Assembly: GCA_002254825.2 (NCBI GenBank)
Contig: NJEL02000041.1
Span: forward strand, 1 to 8,349
Length of the DNA: 8,349 nt
Reading direction: 5' to 3'
Source: Methanosarcinales archaeon ex4572_44
GTDB lineage: Archaea; Halobacteriota; Methanosarcinia; Methanosarcinales; EX4572-44
Shown here piece by piece: positions 1 through 4,309 of the stretch; the first letter of the stretch is position 1; every line of letters begins with the position of its first letter. The notes under the pieces were generated by a model. It searched no databases and was not told the DNA's origin. It saw only the letters and a list, made by a program, of their open reading frames with translations. Position numbers and translations under genes: made by a program.

Positions 1-69
1 GTCTTCACAATGGAAGACGTAGAGAACTGGAAGAAAAAGATGGAAAAAGTGACAAGTGAAAAGAAGTAA
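1..69 (+). CDS. C-terminal end of an unidentified plus-strand gene (partial)
   Basis: Frame 1 is open from the window edge to a TAA at 67-69 and gives 22 residues that are strongly charged and lysine/glutamate-rich (for example ENWKKKMEKVTSEKK), as expected for the helical tail of a soluble protein. The purine-rich bias on this strand and the absence of a competing minus-strand reading support coding. An ATG at 10-12 exists, but no convincing ribosome site can be judged so close to the edge, so this is more likely the end of a longer gene than a 19-residue peptide. It would be the only plus-strand gene here and is convergent with the operon to its right. The family cannot be recognised from so short a tail. 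Confidence 0.5.
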   Translation, partial: VFTMEDVENWKKKMEKVTSEKK

Positions 70-120
70 AAAAGATAGTAGGAAAACAAAGGGAGAAAGG
101 GGATAAATTCTCGCCAAACC

Positions 121-188
121 CCGCCTTGCCAAATTTCGGCGGAACACCTCTCTACTGCGTAGAGCGAGTGTTGTTATAGAATAACAAC
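121..188. repeat. Three consecutive inverted repeats (hairpins) between convergent genes
   Basis: Three dyads follow one another almost without spacers. The first is CCGCC at 121-125 with GGCGG at 138-142. The second is AACAC at 143-147 plus CTCTAC at 150-155, pairing with GTAGAG at 159-164 and GTGTT at 168-172 around a TGC loop and a small internal loop. The third is GTTGTTAT at 170-177 with ATAACAAC at 181-188 around a three-base loop. The second and third share bases 170-172, so they compete or alternate. The region lies between two genes whose 3' ends face each other, which fits an mRNA 3'-end or processing structure, but no T tract directly follows on either strand. The family is not recognised. 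Confidence 0.5.
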
Positions 189-231
189 CCAAATAGAAAG
201 GCACACTCCCCTACAGAACAACCGGATATTC

Positions 232-238
232 AAAAAAA
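232..238 (-). terminator. Oligo-T tract, possible terminator of the two-component operon
   Basis: The minus strand carries seven consecutive T here, about 80 bases beyond the stop of the last gene of the kinase-receiver operon. Archaeal RNA polymerase commonly terminates at such tracts without a hairpin. This is the longest T run in the 3' region of that operon. It is a composition-based guess. Confidence 0.35.
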
Positions 239-317
239 TATAACCCACGGGCGTATTCTTCTGATTCGCGCACGTTTCCCATTTAATCGATAATTATAGA
301 GGCGTTAATGATATTGA

Positions 318-734
318 TCAACATTCATTTTCTTCACATTTTTGAAATTTTATAAAGCGTGTCAATAATCTGCTCTTCATGCTGTTTATCCACTCCACGT
401 TTAAGAATCTCCAGCAGTTTCTCAATTTTCTCTCAATTACGTCAGTTGATTTGGCGTTTTCCAATGCATTTTCTATTAATACCTTTAGATATGTCTCTTC
501 TTGTTTATTTTTAATAGATTTTTTTATTTTTCTTTTCAAATTCCATTCGAAAATTATTCCTTTAATTTTCTGAAACCATCTTAACGCTCCATAAACTCTG
601 GAATATCTATTGGCAAATTCGATCAAAATAACTACGAAAACTGCCCACAAGAAATCACCCAAATGATCAGGAGAAAACCGTAATAGCAGAATAGCTATAC
701 TAATAACAAGAAACGCGAACGGTCTTTTATGCAA
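318..734 (-). CDS. Small two-helix membrane protein of unknown function
   Basis: This 138-residue protein is not recognised. Residues about 6-20 and 26-41 form two hydrophobic segments joined by a short SPDHLGD turn, which predicts an N-terminal membrane hairpin. The rest (about 50-138) is basic, helical and likely cytoplasmic, ending in a Cys-containing tail (C133, C138). The start is TTG at 732-734. It is favoured because AGGAG (743-747) lies 8 bases upstream and the codon follows the receiver gene's stop by only 5 bases, so the genes are probably co-transcribed and translationally coupled. It could be an output or accessory protein of the two-component system, but nothing in its sequence proves this. 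Its DNA is very AT-rich (11 of 60 bases G or C at 481-540). Convergent hairpins and an oligo-T tract lie downstream. Confidence 0.75.
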   Translation of the reverse strand: MHKRPFAFLVISIAILLLRFSPDHLGDFLWAVFVVILIEFANRYSRVYGALRWFQKIKGIIFEWNLKRKIKKSIKNKQEETYLKVLIENALENAKSTDVIERKLRNCWRFLNVEWINSMKSRLLTRFIKFQKCEENEC

Positions 735-739
735 ACTAT

Positions 740-1144
740 CTACTCCTGTAGCGCCAACACTTCATAAATTTCTTCTTTTAATTTGCTTGGCAGGTAGGCG
801 CCTTTCGGTAAAGCTTTTTTAACACCCATATCGAGCATTTCGTTTATCATCTTTTGGTCACGCACTACTGAGAGAACTATGATTGGTGTTTTGATGTTCA
901 TGTCTTTAAGTTTCTTGAGTAATTCCATTCCAACAAAAGGAATGTCTCTTGAATTTCCTTTTACACCTGTTGGTATGATTATATCGAAAAGAATTAAATC
1001 AAATTTGTTTTCTTTGATCTTTTCGAGCGCTTCTATTTCATCCGTTGCGACGATTATTTCATGCCCATCTCTTTCAAGTGGTCTGACGAGTCCCATCAGC
1101 ATGTCGGCGTCATCTTCTATCCATAATATCCTTCTTGCTTCCAT
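740..1144 (-). CDS. Stand-alone response-regulator receiver protein
   Basis: The 134-residue protein is a single CheY-like receiver domain with no DNA-binding or enzymatic output domain. The acidic Mg-binding cluster is E10-D11-D12 (WIEDDAD), the predicted phospho-acceptor is D54 (LILFDIIIP), the switch hydroxyl is S92 (IIVLSV), and the conserved Lys is K114 (LPKG). All key residues are present, so it should accept phosphate. A slightly long loop follows the phospho-Asp (about 59-70). The ATG has AGGAG (1153-1157) 8 bases upstream and starts two bases after the remnant C-terminus of the kinase gene, so the two were built as a pair. Because that kinase is damaged, the receiver may now be orphaned or phosphorylated by another kinase. 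Its output would have to be by protein-protein contact. Confidence 0.92.
   Translation of the reverse strand: MEARRILWIEDDADMLMGLVRPLERDGHEIIVATDEIEALEKIKENKFDLILFDIIIPTGVKGNSRDIPFVGMELLKKLKDMNIKTPIIVLSVVRDQKMINEMLDMGVKKALPKGAYLPSKLKEEIYEVLALQE
743..747 (-). promoter_or_regulatory. Ribosome binding site fixing the TTG start at 734
   Basis: AGGAG on the minus strand ends 8 bases before TTG and lies just inside the 3' end of the receiver gene. No ATG or GTG is comparably placed, so it decides the start of the small membrane protein. Confidence 0.6.
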
Positions 1145-1146
1145 CT

Positions 1147-1224
1147 TTACTTCTCCTTTGGTTGTTCGAACGGTATTTTGCCGTGGTGTTGTTCCTCAAC
1201 AACTCTTTTAACTGTGCTCAATCC
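1147..1224 (-). pseudogene. Out-of-frame remnant of the kinase C-terminus (G2 box)
   Basis: Read one frame away from the kinase ORF, 1224 down to 1150 encodes 25 residues followed by TAA (1147-1149). They begin GLSTVKRVVEEQHHGKI, which resembles the G2 box and last helix/strand of HATPase_c domains (family pattern GLGLSIVKRIVEEHGGKI). The stop sits two bases before the receiver ATG, the usual spacing for a kinase-receiver operon. This strongly suggests it is the original end of the kinase gene, now cut off by a deletion with frameshift. It is not expected to be translated as part of the kinase. Confidence 0.72.
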
Positions 1225-2276
1225 ATCTCAACACGATAAAAATTTTTATAGCTACTGCAAGTGACTGCAATATACCTTTCCCTCTCTTCTGTGCTTGTGT
1301 AAGAGTATTTTACTGCATTGTGGATTAAATTAAAAAAAACTTGTTTTATATGAGGTTCTAACGCTTCGATGTACGGAGGGAGAACATTTTTTTCTACAGG
1401 ATCCTTTATTATAACTTTTTTCCTTTTTGCCTGTTTTCGAAACAACTTAACCGTATCACTAATAATGCGATAAATGTTCACATTGCTGAACTCTTGTCTA
1501 TATTTATCACGCTCTTCAAGAACATTTCCCCTTATGTTTTCTGCAATAAAAGACAGTTTTGTAACTTCTTGTAGTACATCCTCTGCAATGTCTTTGAATT
1601 CGGATTTATCCGGAGCTTCATTGAACAGATTTTCTGCATCGGCAACTATGGATTGAATAGGCAAAAGAAACTCGTGCGCTAAAGAAACAGCTTCGTGTTT
1701 AAAGTCAACCGCACGTTGATGTTCAATTTCTGCACGTTGATGTTCCATAATTATATATCTCTCAAGAGATGAAAATTTTTCAACTAAGCTGTTATCAAAA
1801 GTGTTTTCATCAACAACATCTACTTTTTCCAACAAATTCCTAAGTGTATCAGAGTCTTCCTCGCCTATATTGTATTCAGCAAGCATTCTCTCCAACGCTT
1901 TTTTAGACTCCCCCTCCCTGCCTTTCAAACGCCTGTGCCCAACCACAAATGTACCAATCGCTTTTCCATCAACTTCTACTGGTTGAGCGTAACACCAGAG
2001 ACCAGCATGACATTGAAAAAATCCTTTAACTTTATGTTGTCTTCTAATTTCAGTTATTGTACACTTTTCACTACAATGAAAGTTAGGTTTTTTTGATTCA
2101 ACAATTCGAAGAAGTTCTTGACAAAAGTTGGGCCAGTGTCTAGATTCATAAAGATGCTCCCCCTCATTGGCAGGATAATATACTACAGATAACTTAGTTG
2201 CGTCAGAATATAGCTCCCACAGTGCCTCTGTGAATGTCGGATCTAACTTTTGATCAGCACCAGGCACACACATCAC
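1218..2276 (-). CDS. PocR-sensor histidine kinase, truncated (lacks G1/F/G2 ATP-binding boxes)
   Basis: The readable protein is at most 352 residues and cytosolic, with no membrane segment. Residues about 11-115 match the PocR ligand-sensing fold: the hallmark FC (C52), C68/C72, and a CHAGLWCYAQP stretch with C89 and C95. A coiled-coil linker (about 165-195) leads to a dimerisation/phospho-acceptor helix with H201 (AHEFLLPIQ). The ATPase domain has its N-box (FFNLIHNAVKYS, N316 and N320) but ends at YRVEMD just before G1; F and G2 are missing. A G2-like remnant continues in another frame downstream, so this is a deletion derivative and probably cannot bind ATP. It could still sense ligand or exchange phosphate. 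The upstream-most start is GTG 2276, but that codon and the ATG at 2273 lie inside GAGGTGAT (2272-2279), so GTG at 2267 may be the true start. It is followed by its receiver partner. Confidence 0.85.
   Translation of the reverse strand: MMCVPGADQKLDPTFTEALWELYSDATKLSVVYYPANEGEHLYESRHWPNFCQELLRIVESKKPNFHCSEKCTITEIRRQHKVKGFFQCHAGLWCYAQPVEVDGKAIGTFVVGHRRLKGREGESKKALERMLAEYNIGEEDSDTLRNLLEKVDVVDENTFDNSLVEKFSSLERYIIMEHQRAEIEHQRAVDFKHEAVSLAHEFLLPIQSIVADAENLFNEAPDKSEFKDIAEDVLQEVTKLSFIAENIRGNVLEERDKYRQEFSNVNIYRIISDTVKLFRKQAKRKKVIIKDPVEKNVLPPYIEALEPHIKQVFFNLIHNAVKYSYTSTEERERYIAVTCSSYKNFYRVEMD
1711..1745 (-). repeat. 21-bp-period direct repeat in the kinase linker
   Basis: The 14-base word GCACGTTGATGTTC (plus strand) occurs at 1711-1724 and again at 1732-1745. 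The period is 21 bases, exactly seven codons, and it encodes EHQRA twice. A heptad-length duplication inside the signalling coiled coil keeps helix phase, so it is a tolerated slippage duplication. Confidence 0.6.
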
Positions 2277-2619
2277 CTCAAAAAATCATCCAGCTACTTT
2301 TGAAAGAATTATTATGATATTTCAGTCTTTCGATTTTGGGGCGCTCGCGGTCTCAAACCAGAGCATGAGGAGGGTAAATGATCAATAGCTCCTAACCAAT
2401 GATTAATGTGATCTGTGCGGGAGGATTTATAAGCATCGCCCGACACCCCCTCATGAAAAACACTGCACTAATACTACACCGTGCAAAAACAAGCCATGAC
2501 ACCAGCGCCCCGTCAATAGTTCACGATTCCACTCCACACATTTCATGGGCATGTCAGACTTGTACGATACTGCCGAATGCCCCGTATCATTAGATATGTT
2601 AGGAAATAAGATACTTACT
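2277..2619. other. 343-base intergenic gap with nested inverted repeats, no convincing gene
   Basis: No ORF in this gap has good codon character or a ribosome site. It holds several dyads. GGGGCGCT at 2338-2345 is complementary to AGCGCCCC at 2504-2511. Nested inside, CATGAGG at 2364-2370 pairs with CCTCATG at 2449-2455 and, after one mismatch, two more GC pairs. Smaller hairpins are TGCAC/GTGCA (2464-2468/2481-2485) and GATAC/GTATC (2566-2570/2584-2588). A minus-strand CTTATAAAT (about 2426-2434) resembles an archaeal TATA box and could give the kinase operon a leader of roughly 125 bases containing the inner and outer left arms. The gap may hold a structured leader, a small RNA or a degraded element; the sequence alone does not decide. 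Confidence 0.4.
2426..2434 (-). promoter_or_regulatory. Candidate TATA box for the kinase-receiver operon
   Basis: The minus strand reads CTTATAAAT, close to the archaeal TATA consensus, about 150 bases upstream of the kinase start. No better element is obvious nearer; an AT-rich stretch at about 2300-2325 is the alternative. The motif is near-palindromic, so strand is uncertain, but there is no plus-strand gene for it to serve. Confidence 0.25.
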
Positions 2620-4056
2620 TTACAATATAGCGCCATATTTTAGATTCTTTTTCTGGAATTCTGTTATTTTGAGTTGTGAAGTGGTGCATCGTTCGCCTGT
2701 TATCTCCACTGGGTATGTGCCTGTGAGGCAGCCTGTGCAGAAGTCTTCTTCTGGTATGCCTATCGAGCTCACCAGTCCTTCGAGGCTGATATATCCGAGT
2801 GTATCTGCGTTTATCAGTCTTTCAACGTCGCGGACGGTTTTCTTAGCAGCTATGAGTTCGTTTCGTGTTGGCATGTCGATTCCAAGGTAACATGGTGCGA
2901 TTATAGGTGGGCTTCCGATGCGTACGTGTACTTCTTTTGCCCCTGCTGCCCGTACCATGTCGACGATACGCCGCGAGGTTGTGCCTCGTACGATGCTGTC
3001 GTCTACGATGACCACTCGTTTTCCTGCAACGTTTGCTTTTATGGTGTTCAGCTTGAGACGTACGGCTGTCTCGCGCATATCCTGGCCTGGCAATATGAAT
3101 GTACGCACACTGTATCTGTTCTTCATCAGTCCTTCGAGGTAGGGTATCTTTGAGCCTTTAGAGTATCCAAGAGCGAATGTGATGCCTGAGTCTGGCACAG
3201 GAAAGACGATGTCTGCATCTATTGGGTGTTCTTCGTACAGCCTCTCCCCAATTTTTATTCGGGATTGATATATAAGTTTGCTGTCGAGGATGCTATCCGC
3301 TCGTGAAAAATAGATGTGTTCGAAGAGGCAGTGTGCACTATGCTTCAAGCGGTAGAGTTGCTCGGTTTCCATCTGGCCGTTTTGGAGTATTACGAGTTCT
3401 CCTGGTTTGACGTCTCGAAGGTACATACCTCCCAGAACATCTATGGCACTACTCTCGGACGCAACAATATATCCAGAGTCAAGTTTTCCGATGCAGAAGG
3501 GCTTTATGCCAAGAGGATCTCTAAATGCTACTACTTTATCATCTATGAGCATGACGATCGAGTACGAGCCTGAAAGCATCCGCACAACGTCTTTAACGGC
3601 ACCCCTTATATCTTTTCTTGAGAATTCTTTTATAAACACCTGGGCTATAACCTCTGTATCCAAATCTGAAAGAAAGATACGTTTCTCTGCTTCGAGCCTA
3701 TATCTCAACTCCTGTGAATTAACAAGGTTTCCGTTGTGTGCAAGCGACAGTGTTCCATCCCTGTAATTGATCACGAGTGGCTGGGCATTCTCAATACTCG
3801 ACGCACCAGTCGTAGAGTACCTAACATGTCCTATGCCAGTGGAAGATGCAAGTTCGATGAGATCATCTTTACTGAATACTTGGGGCACCAACCCCATACC
3901 CTTCTTCGTACGAGTTCCTTTGCCATCGTGAACAGAGATGCCTGCCGATTCCTGGCCCCTGTGCTGCAGGGCAAAAAGTGAGTAGTATATCTGAACAGGA
4001 GCGTCCCTATGCCCCGCCCCAAGTGAGATGCCCACTATACCGCACTCGTCACGCAA
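2620..4056 (-). CDS. purF: Amidophosphoribosyltransferase (glutamine PRPP amidotransferase)
   Basis: The enzyme makes 5-phosphoribosylamine from PRPP and glutamine, the committed step of de novo purine synthesis in the cytosol. At 478 residues it has normal length. Residues 1-4 (MRDE) form a short propeptide, and C5 becomes the N-terminal nucleophile of the glutaminase domain. HRGQESAG (32-39), RYSTTG (79-84) and HNGN (107-110) are typical glutaminase motifs. The phosphoribosyltransferase half has the PRPP loop VVIVDDSIVRGTT (348-360). C243, C389, C440 and C443 match the four [4Fe-4S] ligands of the Bacillus-type enzyme, so this is an oxygen-sensitive iron-sulfur form. The start is TTG at 4054-4056, chosen because it places Cys right after the propeptide and has GGTGA (4063-4067) six bases upstream. 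It appears to be a single-gene unit with its own promoter. Confidence 0.97.
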   Translation of the reverse strand: MRDECGIVGISLGAGHRDAPVQIYYSLFALQHRGQESAGISVHDGKGTRTKKGMGLVPQVFSKDDLIELASSTGIGHVRYSTTGASSIENAQPLVINYRDGTLSLAHNGNLVNSQELRYRLEAEKRIFLSDLDTEVIAQVFIKEFSRKDIRGAVKDVVRMLSGSYSIVMLIDDKVVAFRDPLGIKPFCIGKLDSGYIVASESSAIDVLGGMYLRDVKPGELVILQNGQMETEQLYRLKHSAHCLFEHIYFSRADSILDSKLIYQSRIKIGERLYEEHPIDADIVFPVPDSGITFALGYSKGSKIPYLEGLMKNRYSVRTFILPGQDMRETAVRLKLNTIKANVAGKRVVIVDDSIVRGTTSRRIVDMVRAAGAKEVHVRIGSPPIIAPCYLGIDMPTRNELIAAKKTVRDVERLINADTLGYISLEGLVSSIGIPEEDFCTGCLTGTYPVEITGERCTTSQLKITEFQKKNLKYGAIL

Positions 4057-4062
4057 CGTAGC

Positions 4063-4067
4063 TCACC
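4063..4067 (-). promoter_or_regulatory. Ribosome binding site fixing the purF TTG start
   Basis: GGTGA on the minus strand lies six bases before TTG 4056. There is no ATG near the N-terminal Cys motif, so this site supports the non-ATG start. Confidence 0.6.
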
Positions 4068-4105
4068 GATAACACATTTCCAAAGATCCCTTAACCCCGT
4101 TTTAA

Positions 4106-4113
4106 TATATAAA
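4106..4113 (-). promoter_or_regulatory. TATA box of the purF promoter
   Basis: The minus strand reads TTTATATA within TTTTATATATTAAAA, a near-perfect archaeal TATA element about 50-57 bases before the purF start. Transcription beginning about 25 bases downstream would leave a leader of roughly 25-30 bases carrying the GGTGA site. This is the clearest promoter in the window. Confidence 0.6.
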
Positions 4114-4123
4114 ATCTGACCTC

Positions 4124-4164
4124 TTATAGAAACGGTCAACCTATACAAGGTTATAGTTGAAACC
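4124..4164. promoter_or_regulatory. Imperfect dyad and TTATAG repeats upstream of the purF TATA box
   Basis: GGTCAA-C-CTATA at 4134-4145 faces TATAG-TTG-AA-ACC at 4152-4164. This is an inverted repeat of about 11 pairs with a one-base and a two-base bulge and a six-base centre. TTATAG also recurs directly at 4124-4129 and 4151-4156. Lying some 20-50 bases upstream of the TATA box, it is placed where an activator or repressor could bind. No regulator is identified, and AT-rich DNA gives such dyads by chance. Confidence 0.25.
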
Positions 4165-4233
4165 ATTTAATATCTGCACACTCAAACAGAAAGATGCCTC
4201 AAGAAACGTGGGGCAGGAGCGAAACAGTTATAT

Positions 4234-4267
4234 AAAAAAATCCATTAAAACTTTAAAAAACCAAAAA
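4234..4267 (-). terminator. Oligo-T terminator region of the sugar cassette
   Basis: Reading leftward after the GH65 stop, the minus strand has T5 (4263-4267), T6 (4255-4260) and T7 (4234-4240) within 35 bases, with no strong hairpin. Successive U-tracts are the usual archaeal termination signal. The position just past the gene end and before the purF promoter fits. Confidence 0.5.
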
Positions 4268-4309
4268 TAAGTTACAGTGCCACCTGGTGTCTCATGTGAG
4301 TGTTGTCTC

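Noticed and set aside
1218..1224. Kinase truncation as a simple sequencing frameshift
   Set aside because: A one-base correction would join MD directly to the G2-like remnant, still without the G1 and F boxes, so a real deletion or misassembly is needed.
2338..2380. tRNA-like sequence on the minus strand (GGTTTGAGACC resembling a T-arm)
   Set aside because: The T-stem is mostly mismatched beyond two pairs, and no matching acceptor, D or anticodon arms can be placed.
2399..2636. Short overlapping ORFs on both strands in the purF-kinase gap (2399-2593 plus, 2451-2636 minus)
   Set aside because: Neither has a recognisable domain, a good ribosome site or sensible codon use, and the minus one runs into the purF 3' end.
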